Origin: Equus caballus
Taxonomy: Eukaryota; Chordata; Mammalia; Perissodactyla; Equidae
Direction of reading: 5' to 3'
Length of the DNA stretch: 64,000 nucleotides
Assembly (NCBI RefSeq): GCF_041296265.1
Contig: NC_091695.1
Coordinates: 14,429,001-14,493,000 of the forward strand
Shown here: piece by piece, positions 34,261-46,466 of the stretch
Numbering within the stretch: position 1 is the stretch's first letter
How the letters are laid out: every line of letters starts with the position of its first letter
Notes under the pieces: model-generated
The model's input: the letters and a program-made list of their open reading frames with translations, nothing else
Databases searched by the model: none
What the model was told of the DNA's origin: nothing
Position numbers and translations under genes: made by a program

Positions 34261-35340
34261 AAGAAATTCACATGATTAGGAACCCTGATTCCCACTATTG
34301 ACAGTTAGTCTTACCTTGTGAAGGCTTTTCCACAATCTGAAGGAAGACTTTTTCAGTCATTCAAAGGGACCTAGAATTCTTCATTCATCCAGTATAACAA
34401 CAGAGGACAAAAGGCCACATTATAACTTGAGTATATATTTTGTTCCATTCAGCTACCTGTCCATTTTCTCCAAGGACTTCTCTGATTATTTAGAAGATTG
34501 TTTTTACTTGCACAGCAGATTATTTAATAGGATTTCCATAGTAGATACAGAGAAACAAAAATGTGTCATGTTAGGATCATTTATCAAAAGGGCAAGTAAA
34601 TTTACATGAGAATAGCTAAAAAGCCATTTCCCAGGGAAATATTTCTATAGTAACTTCTTTCTTACTAACCTCAAAATAGAAAAGTACCATTCAATTATTT
34701 AGTCCTTCTCATTCTACTGTGTTGGGAGGGCCAGTCTATTTGAACTGAGATTTTGACAAAAATTCTTGCTTTTGTTTTGATATTACACATTAAGCCTAAG
34801 AAAGGAGCTCTTGAAAATTTCTCAATTCTAAAGCATCTTCTCCCCAAAGGAACAGAAATCATTGGACATTTTATCCCTTCCAACCACATTCATCATTGAG
34901 TCCTGGAATTGGCTTATGTCCAAGACTAACTTTTGCTTAATTAAATTCACTGGGATTTGACACAAAATTAAAAAACAAAAACACATAGGTAAAGTCAGTA
35001 CTAGTCCAAACCACATAATTAGGATCATAAATATGTAACATGGAGGGAAAAAAAAAACTTTAGAACCATTATAAGACTATTGTGAGTCAAGAATAAAATA
35101 TCAGCCCATTTTGTTCCAGTGAAGATTAATTTATCAAGTATTTCCTCACTTGTCATAACAAGTTTTCCCTTCCTTTTATTTAATGCTCAATTTATTTTAT
35201 CTTCAAGTGTGGTAACATGTTAAAAAGAAATTGTCACTAATTTAGTTGTAATAACTGATTAGTTATCCAATGATTCATTATTTTTTAAAAAAGTTAAGAG
35301 CACTTATTTTATGCCATTGCCAACTTAAAAATAAAATTCA
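34261..35340. other. Intergenic, no gene seen
   Basis: AT-rich, with only short ORFs and no recognised element. Confidence 0.5.
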
Positions 35341-35344
35341 CCTG

Positions 35345-35755
35345 TTATTTTACCCTCAAAATGAGTTTATTTGGGAATAGCCAAAGGAATTTCATTTTGG
35401 GAAGTGCATGCTATGGAGAATCATAGACAAATCTGGAAAACAAAGGAGGAGAGTTTGCTTTTATAAAGAAAAAGGTGGAGCAGACAGGGCTGTTCTAGAA
35501 GGAAGTCCCTGAGGGAAAGTAACAGTTCAGGGAGGCAATGGCTTCTCATTGGCTGAGTTACAGCATTTCTCATTGGCAGGGCTGTTGCCAAGTGGGCAGA
35601 AGAATCTTCCCTGAGTAGTAAAGTACATCTGCTTCCTGTTGAAGATGTAAGCCCAGGTCATTTCTTATTTGGTGTATTTGAGAATGTTTGTGAGGGTGTG
35701 AGTGTTCCCCCTACAGGCTTCTGGACTCAAATTTAGTTAAGGGTTGTCTGAATAA
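35345..35755. repeat. Possible LTR-like fossil, family unclear
   Basis: A GC-richer block with 'gagtttatttgggaatagccaaaggaatttcattttggg', 'ggaggcaatggcttctcattggctgag' and 'gcttctggactcaaatttag' has the look of a solitary LTR from an old endogenous retrovirus class. I cannot name the family; no internal region is visible. Confidence 0.35.
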
Positions 35756-36385
35756 TTTCTATACCAGGAACTGTGCCATGAATGAGGACACAGTAATTAA
35801 TAAAACAGAAAAATAGTCACATGAAAGGTGCTTCCTACATGGGCCTGACATACTTAAGATAGAGTCAGATAAAAGATAAGTGGACGGTTTAATAAGTTAA
35901 TATTTCTTATTCAGTACTTATGAGACAGCAAACAGGGTAGAAAGACAGAAAATAAGAGGAAGAGTTCTACCATGGATAAGGTTATCAGAGAAGGACTTTC
36001 TTAAATAGTGATGTTAAAGCTGAGATCCAAAGGATAGGAAGTTGCTGCCATTGGAAGTGCTGCTACAACTAGTAATATGAAGTAAAACTTAATTGAGTAA
36101 AACTATCCCACCTCACAGATGACATGATCCATATGTGAAAAAATAAAAATTTCACAGGAGTTTTTATTGCACTATCATGTTGAAACAGAGCAGTGAGAAT
36201 GGTCGCTTTTATCTTGTTCCTGATTTTAGTGAGAACATTTTCAGACTTTCACTGTTCAGCATAACGTTAGCTGTGGATTTGTCATATTTGACATTTATTA
36301 TGTTGAGGTATATTCCTTCTATACTCAATTTCTTTAGGTTGTTTTATCATAACACGATGTTGAATTTCTATAGAATCTATGAATG
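35756..36385. other. Intergenic, ancient-repeat-like
   Basis: Contains 'ccaggaactgtgccatgaatgagg' and 'gagaaggactttcttaaatagtgatgttaaagctgagatcc', again L2-related in flavour. No gene. Confidence 0.3.
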
Positions 36386-36389
36386 ACCC

Positions 36390-37560
36390 AAAAATGAGAT
36401 TAAGAAAACAATTCCATTTACGGTAGCATCAAAAAGAATAAAATACTTAAAAATAAACTTAACCAAGGAGGTAAGAGGTTTGTACACTGAAAACTGAAAA
36501 ATGTTGCTGAAAGATATTATAGAAGACATAAATGGAAAGAGATTCATGGACTGGAAGATTTATTATTATTAAGGTGTCAAACTATCTAAAGTGATCTATG
36601 GATTCAATGCAATGCCTATAAAATCTCAGAAGTGTATTTTGCAGAAATTGAAAAATCTATCCTAAAATTCACATGGAATCTCAAGGGACCCCAAGTAGCC
36701 AAAACAATCTTGAAAATGAACAAAGTTGGGGGTCTCACACTTCCTGATCCTAAAACTTACCACAAAGCTATGGTAATCAGAACAGTATGGTTTGGGCATA
36801 AAGACAGACATATAGACTAATGGAATAAAATAGAGAGCCTAGAAATAAACCTTTGCATATATTTTGAATTGATTTTTAACAAGGGTTCCAATAGCCTCCA
36901 ATGGTGATAGGACAATCTATTAAACAAATGGTTTTCTGAAAATTGGATATCCACAAGCAAATGAATGAAATTGAACCCTGACCTTATACCATATACAAAA
37001 AATTAAAATGGATGAAAGAACCTAAAATACCAGCTAAAACTATAAAACTCTTAGAAAAAAGTTGTATTTGGCAATGATTTCTTGGGTATACACCAAAGCA
37101 CAGCAAGAAAAGAAAAAACAGACAATATTGTACTTTATCAAAACTAAGAACTTTTGCACATCAAACAACTTTATAACAAGGTGAAAAGGCAATCCACTGA
37201 AAGGGAGAAAATATTTGCAAGCAGTATATCTAATAAGGCATTAATATGCAGAATATATAATTAACTTCTACATCTCAACAACAGCAACAAAGTAATTAAC
37301 TGATCAAAAATGAGCAAAGAACTTAGACTTTTCTCCAAAGAAAATATATAAATGGCCAGTAAGCCCTTGAAAAGGTGCTCAACATCACTAATCATTAGGC
37401 AAATGCAACTCAAAACCATAATAAATTTCAGCTTCACACCCATTCGGATAGATATAATTAAAACATCAACAACAACAGAAAATAACACACATAGAAAATG
37501 TGGAGAAATTGGAACAATTTTACATTGCTGGTGGGAATGTAAAATGATATCATCTCTAGG
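36390..37560 (+). mobile_element. L1 LINE fragment (ORF2 C-terminal part)
   Basis: Well recognisable plus-strand L1: 'attccatttacggtagcatcaaaaag', 'gattcaatgcaatgcctataaaatc', 'tggaatctcaagggaccccaagtagcc', 'gggggtctcacacttcctgatcc', 'caaagctatggtaatcagaacagtatgg', then 'aaaactctta', 'ttttgcacatcaaacaac' and 'acattgctggtgggaatgtaaaatg'. A short frame at 36632-36820 keeps an L1 ORF2 peptide, but stops and shifts break the rest. It is truncated on the left, the typical 5' truncation. Confidence 0.9.
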
Positions 37561-39929
37561 GAAGCCTTATCATTTAGAACAGTCATGTTTTCAGAGAAAT
37601 CAATTCTCTGAAATCTGACCTATGCCTAAAACCACTCCATATCCTATGTCAGGCTCACTAACGTAAAATGAGCAACAAAGCCCTATAATGAATCTTTCCA
37701 ACTTACCTTATCCAAGTCTAATCCTATATTGTAGCTAAAATATGTTTAACCAAAATTCAACTGCATTTCTAAAAGTGGCCTCTAATGATGTTTGTGGGTG
37801 CCAAGTGGGAGTAAATGAAAGACCTTAGCTGAGGCTTCAGCAACGACTCAAACAGGGCCAATTATTAATTCTCTGAGTTCTTGTGAGGTCAATGCATTAC
37901 TAAATTCTTCCCTTCAATAAAGTCTATTTAACCATTTCTCTGGAGTAAATGAAGAAAAATTACAGAGAAGGATCTTTAAGTAAAGGACAGCAACAGTTGA
38001 TGTACCAACACGGTGAAGATTTGTTTGGGAAATACTGTTCCCAAGCCTGGTGGGCTAGAAGGAGGGCTTAAATCAGGAATAAAAGGCACTCTCTCCACAT
38101 TGCTCATGGACTTTTTGGGAAGCGAAAATTTGGCAGAATTGATTTAAGAAAAAAATGTTCAATTAAGTGTATTTGATTCACTTATACATTTTATAGTTAC
38201 CTACCTAGCTTTTCCTTATTTGAAGAACTTTTCATTGTTCCTATTTGTTTTTAATTTGAATTGGATATAGTTCTAAGAGATCTAAATATATATATGTTTT
38301 GAAGATGTATTTAGACCTTCATAAGAAGCCAGAAAAGTGAGTAGAAATTAAATCCTAGAGCTATCACCATTTCTTAACTGATAATGGGAACCAAAATAAA
38401 CTTGTTCAAGATTAGGAAAGTTGTCTAGAGAGATAAAAAATTCAGTGTCTCACTTGACAGCTCTAGGAGTCTATTTGGGGCTATGGTGCACACGCCTTGA
38501 GGGGAAGAAAGTAATGAGGGGGCTCAATCTGAAAACTGAGGAATCCACAATCAGCTAGATCCAGGTGAGTGATAATTAAATCTTTTACCCTGATTTTAAT
38601 CAGATTAACATAATTTAACCAATTTATTTTCATTCAAATAGGTTTTGTAGTTATAGTCTGTGAATTGAAGGTTACTCTTTTTCTCTAAATGCGAATATGG
38701 ACACAATGACATGAAAATTTCAATGGAAAACACTATCTGTAATGTTACCAAATAAGACATTGTTGAGAACCACTAAAGTCACTTTTACAACATTGAGGTT
38801 AACATTTATGTTTCACCATGTAGATTGATTCTGTAGATTTTTGTTTGTAATGATTTGAAATTCTTCCCCCCTTTCATGACTTCCATGTCACCACATTGAT
38901 GTTAGGATTTGTGAATTAAATCTATTGAAAATGACTGAACATATAGTCATCATCTATTGGAGCCAAGGATAGAGAAGAAGCAACTCAGAAACTGAGCTTT
39001 CTTGAAAACTAAAGATATCTTTCCTCTCCTTTATTGAAGCTGAGAGATCATGATGCTGAATTCTGTGATTAGAAATTTTTGAGGAAGAATATGTGCTTAT
39101 GTTTTTTGGCAGGGATTGGAGAAAAAAGAAAAATAAGGAGAAAGGAATAAAATATTTAAGATCCTTTGTAACAACAACATGTATTCACTCTTGCAAGTCT
39201 ACGTACAGATCCTTCCAAAAAATATATATATATATACTTGTATATATTCAATATTTCATATGTGATGAAAGAACAACTGCAGAGAAAATTCATTAAAGAA
39301 ATATTGAGAACATTTCAGGGAAATTTGCATCACTTATGTGTCCACATTCAAAGATGTGGAAATTGAGAGCATGAAGGAGCTATGTCAAGTCACACACAAC
39401 ATCTGGGGCTATTGAGTCAATGCTGCTCAAAGAGCTGTTATAAAGATAGTGCCTTGGCATTTTGAAGGGAAAAAACTCCTTGTGCAGCTTTGTCTCTATC
39501 TGTGTGGGCATGTGCATTCAACAGTTCACAGAACACTGCTGGTATAAATATAGTAAGGCTTGGTACTTTCATATCTGATACACAGATGACTTTAAAAGAA
39601 TATTTTGTTCATATACTTATAAATATTCATGCAAATAGACAAGTATAACTTCAAAATAAATATTATTTATGAAATTTGTCCCAAAAAGTGAAATATAGCC
39701 ATCTGAGAGACTTTTAGAGTCAGAAAGTTTGGAAATCAAACATAAGTCAATATTCGTAATAACACCATGCTTGTATTCTGGTGTTATTAAGGGATTGTCA
39801 CTATTCAATTAATATGAGTAAGGAAAAATGGCAGTGATTGGAATGTTTAGCTACATCAATCCCAGAGACCAAGACTAAGAAGATGTTGGAATATTTTAAA
39901 CTGAATTAAAAATATCACTTAGAAAAACT
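37561..39929. other. Intergenic, no gene seen
   Basis: AT-rich unique-looking sequence between the L1 and the OR4 pseudogene. Short TATA-rich runs lie at about 38288-38300 and 39222-39245. Confidence 0.5.
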
Positions 39930-39942
39930 GTGATCTTTCCAG
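39930..39942 (+). other. Splice acceptor abutting the OR4 pseudogene ATG
   Basis: GTGATCTTTCCAG directly precedes ATG, the same arrangement as at the OR10AG-like loci. Confidence 0.5.
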
Positions 39943-40840
39943 ATGGAGCATGTGCTCACAGCCCAAGCTAACACGATTGAAAAGATAAACAATGTAACAG
40001 AATTCATCCTGCTGGGTCTCAGAATCCAGAACTGCAGAAACTCTTATTTGCTGTGTTTTTTATCACCTACTTGATCACATTGTCAGGTAACCTGCTCATC
40101 TTAGTCACCATCTTCATCACCCCAGCCCTGGATTCTCCTGTGTAATTTCCTCTGTCCTGTTTGTCCATGATAGATGGTTTCTGCTCTTCTTCCATAGCAC
40201 CCAAAATGATCTTTGATTTGATCTCTGAAAAGAACACCATATCCTTCAATGGCTGCATGACTCAGCTCTTTGCTGAACATTTCTTTGCTGGAATTGAGAC
40301 TGTCTTGTTAATTGTCATGGCCTATGACTGCTATGTAGCCATCTGTAAGCCCTTGTACCTCATGAGCAGACCTGTGTGTGGTTTCCTGATCGGAATGGCT
40401 GGGGTTTTAGGGTTTCTTCATGGAGCGATCCAGATCCAGTTACCATTCTGTGGCCTCAATGTCATTGACCATTTTATGTGTGATTTAATACCTCTTCTGG
40501 AGCTGCCATGCACAGACACTCATACTTTGGGGCCTCTGATTGCTGAGAATAGTGGGTCACTCTGTTTGCTCATTTTTTCTATGCTGGTTGTTTCCTATAT
40601 CATCATCTTATGCTCCCTGAGCTCTGAAGGGCGTCACAAAGCTCTATCTACTTGTGGCTCTCACGTCACTGTTGTCATCTTATTCTTTGTACTTTGTTCA
40701 TTCCTGTACCTAAGACCCATGACCTCCTTCCCCATTGACAAAGCTGTGACTGTGTTTGCACCATAGTAACTCCTATGTTGAATGCTTTGATCTATACCTT
40801 CAGAAATGCAGAAGTGAAAAATGTCATGAAGACACTCTGA
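39943..40840 (+). pseudogene. OR4-family (OR4C-like) olfactory receptor pseudogene
   Basis: A full-span OR4 relic. It opens with NNVTEFILLGL, keeps [61 protein letters not shown] and ends LIYTFRNAEVKNVMKTL before a TGA at 40838-40840. It is broken: the frame is lost just after LLGL (about 40020-40027, probably a small deletion), TAA at 40143-40145 replaces the tyrosine of the PMYFFL motif, about three residues are missing in ICL2 after KPL (about 40350), and the frame shifts again near 40757 in the FYTI region of TM7, leaving VFAP then a stop. The longest open frame, 40161-40766, covers only TM2 to TM6. Similarity to OR4C proteins is clearest, but the exact orthologue cannot be set by eye. 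Confidence 0.92.
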
Positions 40841-41328
40841 GGGCAAATAATGAAACCTAGAGGTAAATAAATCTTGTGATTACAGTATTTAGGCAAAAAA
40901 CATCTAGTGATATTGTACAGAGATTTATTCCCTGTCTTAGTTTATTACACTTGGGACAGTCAATTATCCTGCCTGGAGCAATGTTCTTCAGGAGCCCACA
41001 TGTTGTGGGCAAGGCTGACATATTCATTAGGGCACAGTAGTCACAGTGTCCAGGGCCTATCATAGTTTTAGGAGCCCTTGAAATGTGTTAATTTCTTTTA
41101 AAATAAGAATAAAAAATGAAGGTAATCCAAATCCAACTTGGAGTATAGTTTTCTTTATACCAATGCAGTCATAACATATAATTTATACTATTTTTATAGA
41201 GGAAAGAATCCAGGAGGACACATATACCAAGGGCCCACAAAAGTTATATCATTGCCCTGATGGTGGGTATGAAACAGATCAACAGCAATATTCTTGAACA
41301 CTCTTTGTACCCAGCACTACAGTTAGAA
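40841..41328. other. 3' flank of the OR4 pseudogene
   Basis: No coding signal or repeat recognised. Confidence 0.4.
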
Positions 41329-41343
41329 TGGAGTTTTATTTTA

Positions 41344-41572
41344 TTTTTTTATTTTTTAAAGATTTTATTTTTTCCTTTTTCTCCCCAAAGCCCCCCGGTA
41401 CATAGTTGTGTATTCTTCGTTGTGGGTTCTTCTAGTTGTGGCGTGTGGGACGCTGCCTCAGCGTGGTCTGACGAGCAGTGCCATGTCCACGCCCAGGATT
41501 CGAACCGACGAAACACTGGGCCGCCTGCAGCGGAGCGCGCGAACTTAACCACTCGGCCACGGGGCCAGCCCC
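41344..41572 (-). mobile_element. ERE1 SINE (young, full length)
   Basis: Nearly identical to the copy at 21649. On the minus strand it has the GTGGCCGAGTGGTTAAG A-box region, GGTTCGAATCC B box and oligo-A tail. Target-site duplication TGGAGTTTTATTTTA is seen at 41329-41343 and 41573-41587. Confidence 0.95.
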
Positions 41573-41587
41573 TGGAGTTTTATTTTA

Positions 41588-42095
41588 AAAGAGGAAAAAG
41601 CAACTATATATGGAAAAAGTGTAGAACAGTAGGAGAAGAGTCTTCAAAAAGTACTTTTAATCAAAATGTACTTTTTTCTTATCTTCCTAAATTTAAGAGG
41701 TCTTTATATGTTCTCCCACCACAGCAATAAAAAACAATTTTTACTTATCACTATCTGAAGAAGAGTGCCTTTGCTTCCAAAGGTGCTTTTAAAAAATTAC
41801 ATTTCCACCATTCCTTTAGCACATAATTGTCTACAAACCAGAATTAGAATTAGAATTGGCTGGTGAAAAGAAAACATAATTGAGAGTTAAGGCAGAAACT
41901 ATTTGTACATTAAAGTCTTGTTTTAGACACAGACCAAGGAAAAGAAGACTCTGAAAACAAAACAGCTGTTATAGACAATTACCAGTGATGTAAGAACAAA
42001 TTTGTGTCATGGAGCTGGACAATGATCACAAATCTGGATTAGAGAGAAGAACCCATATCATGAACATAATGAAATTCTAAGAGCTTTGGAAATAG
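41588..42095. other. Intergenic, no gene seen
   Basis: AT-rich, nothing recognised. Confidence 0.4.
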
Positions 42096-42099
42096 AAGC

Positions 42100-42280
42100 T
42101 TTGAAGACAGAGATTAAGAGCTTTGAATCAGGTAGTCTTGATTTCTCATCTTGTCTCGAGCTATAATTAGCCTTGTAAATGTAAGCAAGTTGCTCCACCT
42201 ATCCACCTATTTTTTGATTTGTAAAAGGGGCACGACATTGCATACTTCCTTATGTTGTAAGAATTAAACAATTTAAGCGG
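42100..42280 (+). repeat. MIR SINE fragment
   Basis: Sense MIR order: 'ttgaatcaggtagtcttgatttctcatcttg', 'taagcaagttgctccacctatcc', 'ttgatttgtaaaaggggcacgac', 'tgttgtaagaattaaacaa'. Confidence 0.6.
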
Positions 42281-42784
42281 AAAAAAATGAGTCAGCTGAA
42301 AAACAGTGAAAATTTCTCAAGTGCTGTATAGCCTTCAGAGATTTCTCCAGGGCATAAGGTATTCTGGGGACTGCGCATCCTGACAGAAGAACACTGCTCA
42401 CTAACCACGATCACAGAGAGACCAAACATGTGACTCAGCCTCACTTCACTTCAAAATATGACAGAAATGTCATCCACTTACAAGTAGGAAAAGCATAATG
42501 GTAATTACCTCAGCAAGGAAACTTAATGGGGTCAATGATCAGCTCTCTGGACATTAAGAGCAAGCCCATCACCAGCTATCTATTCTGGGATTAAAATGCC
42601 CTTAAATATATCTGCAGTCATAAATGGGAGAGCTGGTGTGAGATGCATAAGTAGAACTAATTTCAAAAGCACTCACTAATGATGGATTCTGTCCTGTCCA
42701 GTTCTCTGGAAGAAAGAAGATAAGGCCGAACCCCGGGGTGAGACTAAAAGACATTCCTCTGTATAGAGCTGGTGATTCCTGAGG

Positions 42785-42880
42785 AAGAGCTCAGAAATCT
42801 GTTTTCAGGAGGACGTTTCTCACCCAGGGATTTTAATATCAGGTGATGCTGATATTTCTCATGCTCTCAGAACTTATATA
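42785..42880. mobile_element. Possible MER5-like DNA transposon fragment
   Basis: 'gctcagaaatctgttttcaggagga' and 'atcaggtgatgctgatatttc' resemble the internal part of the non-autonomous hAT element MER5. Both ends are missing. Confidence 0.35.
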
Positions 42881-43315
42881 GGTTAGATCTCACTATATAC
42901 AAATATATATAAAAAATAAATGTTTTGCCATAAATTCTTATTTGTGACCATCCTGCAAATATAGGCAAGCAACAGTATGTTTAAAACATCAAATTTATCA
43001 TTTAAAAATCTAGTTGTAGTCCCCAAGAAGGATGGAACGAGAAAGGACAACGTAAAAATGAGGAAGAAGAAGAGGAGGAGAAGGAGGAGTATGACGGCTA
43101 ATGGTAATTGAGCACTTTTTGTGAATAAAGTCTTGACCTATGCACTCACATTATATGTTTCAGAGGCAACTTATTTCTGACCCTAATTTTTTTCTGTCCT
43201 TAATTTATGTGAAGCCCCAAATTATGGAACTTACCTCTGTCTAAAACATTTCATTGTTTGGAAATAATGATGACCCCTACATAGGATGGTGTGAGCAGCA
43301 ATAAAACGATTGCAC
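42881..43315. other. Intergenic, no gene seen
   Basis: Includes a short GA-rich run (43060-43090). Nothing else recognised. Confidence 0.4.
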
Positions 43316-43319
43316 AAAT

Positions 43320-43560
43320 AATTATGACAGCTGTTTTAATTGAGTGTTTACTATGTGCAAAGTGCTTTATATCCCTTCTCTTATTTAATTCCCACTAAAG
43401 CTCAATTAAGTGCAGTAATTTGATATTCTCATTTCATAAATTAGGAAACCCAGGGATGGAGACGTTAATTACATTGATCAAGATCAATTAGCTAACATTT
43501 GGCTGAATCAAATTCAAACCCATCTGACCTAAACGCTTTGTGCTTTATGAAACCCATTTT
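43320..43560 (-). repeat. MIR SINE, nearly full core
   Basis: Reverse MIR: 'tgagtgtttactatgtgcaaagtgctttat', 'cttatttaattcccactaaagc', 'ctcatttcataaattaggaaacccaggg', 'attcaaacccatctgacc'. Confidence 0.75.
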
Positions 43561-44160
43561 GCATCTCTTTAATATAAAACAGACAAGAAGTGAAATTTCT
43601 TACATTTCTCTCTAATCTTTGGAATTCTCTTCTTGAAATCCTTTGGTCTTCATTGTTTAAACCAATTTGAAGCTGGACTTGCTTTCATAGATAGGCCAGT
43701 CTGAAAATGTATGAGTCTGAAAAGAACCAACTCATGACTAGCTGGTAATATATAACTCGATGAATGTTTTGAGTTCCACATAACAAGAAATTTCTTTGAA
43801 ATTATTACTTCCCCGTCTGCTCTAGTTTGTACATAAAGAAGTATCCAGTGAGTTATATAGTACTACTTTCTGCTGATAAATGAAAACAGAAATTAGCAAA
43901 TATGTTTGATATGAATGTATGCTCATCCTATGGTTGTCCATTACACAAAACAAAAACTCCACATGAGGGAGGGGAGTTCAAGAGAGGTGAAAAACTATCT
44001 TTTTATGTAGCTCACCAGTAGCCAAATAGCAATGAGTTTCAGAATAAAAATTTCAAATACAAGTTGTCTCTTTTTGCTCCACTAGTATATTTTAAACAGT
44101 ACTTAAAATTCAGAGGCTTACATTATTTCTACCTTTTGTGTCTCTGTTTCTATTTTCCCA
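43561..44160. other. Intergenic, no gene seen
   Basis: AT-rich, nothing recognised. Confidence 0.4.
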
Positions 44161-44164
44161 CTGG

Positions 44165-44370
44165 CAGTGAAAGGAACTACCATTTATTATACACCTGTCA
44201 ACCTGTCAGACACTATTCTCTTCATATACATTCTCCTTTCATAAGGGCATAAATAAAGGATTAAAATGCCCATTTTTGGACAAGGAAACTGAGTATCAGA
44301 AAAGTTTATTTGCCTAAGATGCCTGGTAAACTGAACAAAGAAAGAATTTAGCCCCTGAGAGTAACTTTTA
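44165..44370 (-). repeat. MIR SINE fragment
   Basis: Reverse MIR core: 'ccatttattatacacctgtcaacctgtcagacac' and 'cccatttttggacaaggaaactgagtatcagaaaag'. Confidence 0.65.
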
Positions 44371-44509
44371 AGATGGTAGAGGCTTAACAAAGTTTATAGA
44401 AGAAGTTGAAGAAGAGGGTAGGGGAGGAGAAAAAATAATGAGGACCAGAAGGCTAGCTACTAAAATGTTGATAATGATTCTCTCTAGGTAGTGGGCTTAT
44501 AGGTAGATC

Positions 44510-44542
<33 letters not shown>

Positions 44543-44546
44543 GTAC
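44510..44546. repeat. (CG)n(CA)n alternating purine-pyrimidine microsatellite
   Basis: GCGTGCGCGCGCGC passes directly into (AC)n. CpG runs of this kind are rare in a methylated mammalian genome. Alternating CG/CA is a classical Z-DNA-forming sequence type. Confidence 0.9.
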
Positions 44547-45690
44547 ATACAGCTCTATTTTCTAACTTCTGCCCATCTTTATTTTCTAAACTTCAAAATA
44601 GATGTCTATTTGGAGGGAAAAATAGTTTACATAGTCTTCCAAATAGAGACACCATTACCTTTGTAAACAAGATTAGTAATAATTTTTAAATCATATACAA
44701 AACTTCTGGTGATATTTACTCATGTGTTTATTCTAGCAGGTTGATTTTTTAAACAAATAGGCAGTATTCATAAGTTAGTTGAACCATTATGATCTGGACA
44801 AGAAACAAGGACTTTATAATCATGATTTGGTCAAGAAAAAAGGCTACACTAAGATCAGCCTTTATGCCATTTGAAATTTTAACTGTACTAAAAAGAAAAG
44901 TGATTTTAAAATTTCAACTAAACTGAGTATATTTCTCTAGAAATCTCTTCAGATAAAATTGTGACAAGGGGACAAATAGATAGGCTACTTTTTAGTGAGC
45001 CTCATCATACTTTCATATTTCTTAGTTCATTGGAAAATTGGCTCAATTAAACTTTTATTATCTAACAACAGAAATGAATGGATATAGAATCAATGTCTCA
45101 GTTACATCTAGCTATTATACTATCAAAATATGACAAAGTGAAAGAAGACAATATTTATTTTGCCTGAGAACTCTGTAACTGTTGTTTTGTTAGACATAGA
45201 TGTTCGGAGGTAAAGTAATAATTATTTCTTGATGATCTCCTGAATTTATTGGCTTTTGGAGAATACTTTTGAATGCTCAGGGTAAAGAAATTGCTTTTTG
45301 TATTAATTTCTAGTTGCTTTTTTTCTTAGGGTAAAAAGTAGATAAAGTTGCAACATGGTGAATTACACAATATTTGTCAAAGGATAGGTTTATTATAAAT
45401 TATTGGAGCCTACACTCTTAAAGTGTGAAACCTGGGAAGGGTTATGGTCAGAGCTGGTAAAACCAGAAAACAAAAAGAATGAACATGGACATATGTTTCA
45501 GAACACTAGCATCCTTAGGAATTTGAAACAGAGAGAGTTAGAAAAAATACAAGGAAATACTACTTTGTATCATTGGCCAATAAACAAGCCATTCTACTCT
45601 AAGTGTAGCATATATTTCAAACTTTGTAGAGATAAAAAGCAAAAGAAAATGAAATCTGTGTGGAAGGTTAGGAAAGGGTTGAGGTAGATA
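44547..45690. other. Intergenic, no gene seen
   Basis: A 94-codon frame at 45403-45687 has no recognisable domain. Otherwise AT-rich. Confidence 0.45.
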
Positions 45691-45694
45691 TAAT

Positions 45695-45920
45695 AATATC
45701 AAGTAAAACATATTGGGCATATATGTACCAGGAACTGGATTAAGAACTTCACATAGGTTATCTAATTTAGTACTCAATATAACACTTTAGACATATATTA
45801 TGTTTATTTTTGTCTTTATTTTAAATACAGCCATCAGAGTCTCATAGAGTTTTGGTCACTTACTCAAGGTCATCCAAAAATTAAGTGTGGGAAATAAGAC
45901 TGAAACTCAGGTTGATCTAT
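45695..45920 (-). repeat. MIR SINE fragment
   Basis: Reverse MIR: 'accaggaactggattaagaacttcacataggttatctaatttag', 'cttactcaaggtcatccaaaaattaag', 'actgaaactcaggttga'. Confidence 0.65.
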
Positions 45921-46169
45921 CTCCACGCCAGAGCTTACCCTCTCTGCTGCAGTGTAGTAGCGATACTGCTGATATCATAAAGGGTGATGAGAAAGGATGG
46001 AAGCCAGGCCTACATGCACATAGACTGCTAGCTATGGCTAAGTGTGAAGTTATTTGGTTAAGTTGCATTTTGCCTTACATTTCTACTACTCAATTAATTG
46101 TCAAACAGACTCAAAGGATATCATCATGAATTACTATTTAAAGATCTGGATGATGGATCAAAAATAACT

Positions 46170-46380
46170 GATTTTGAGTTTTGGCTGATGTATGTCAAAG
46201 CTAGATAACCTTGATTAATTAATTAACAACACCAGGAGACACAATTTTCCCATTTCTAAAACAGGGATAATAATCCTCCGTGACATATATAGTTCAAACA
46301 GTTGTTTTATAAGCAAATTATGCAATTCAAGTGAAAAGACTAAGTAAACCATAAAAGTCTATGAATGTGAAGGAATGGAT
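46170..46380 (+). repeat. MIR SINE fragment
   Basis: Sense MIR-like order ending 'tttcccatttctaaaacagggataataatcctcc', then 'ataagcaaattatgcaattcaagtg'. Diverged. Confidence 0.5.
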
Positions 46381-46466
46381 AAGATAATATAGGATTAAAA
46401 TACAAACATTGAAAATAATGTCATTTTTATTTCCTGCTTTACCGCTTATCATCTATCTGCAATTCC

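Noticed and set aside
36632-36820. 62-codon frame resembling a conserved protein
   Set aside because: It is a remnant of L1 ORF2 (ILKFTWNLKGPQVAK type sequence), not a host gene.
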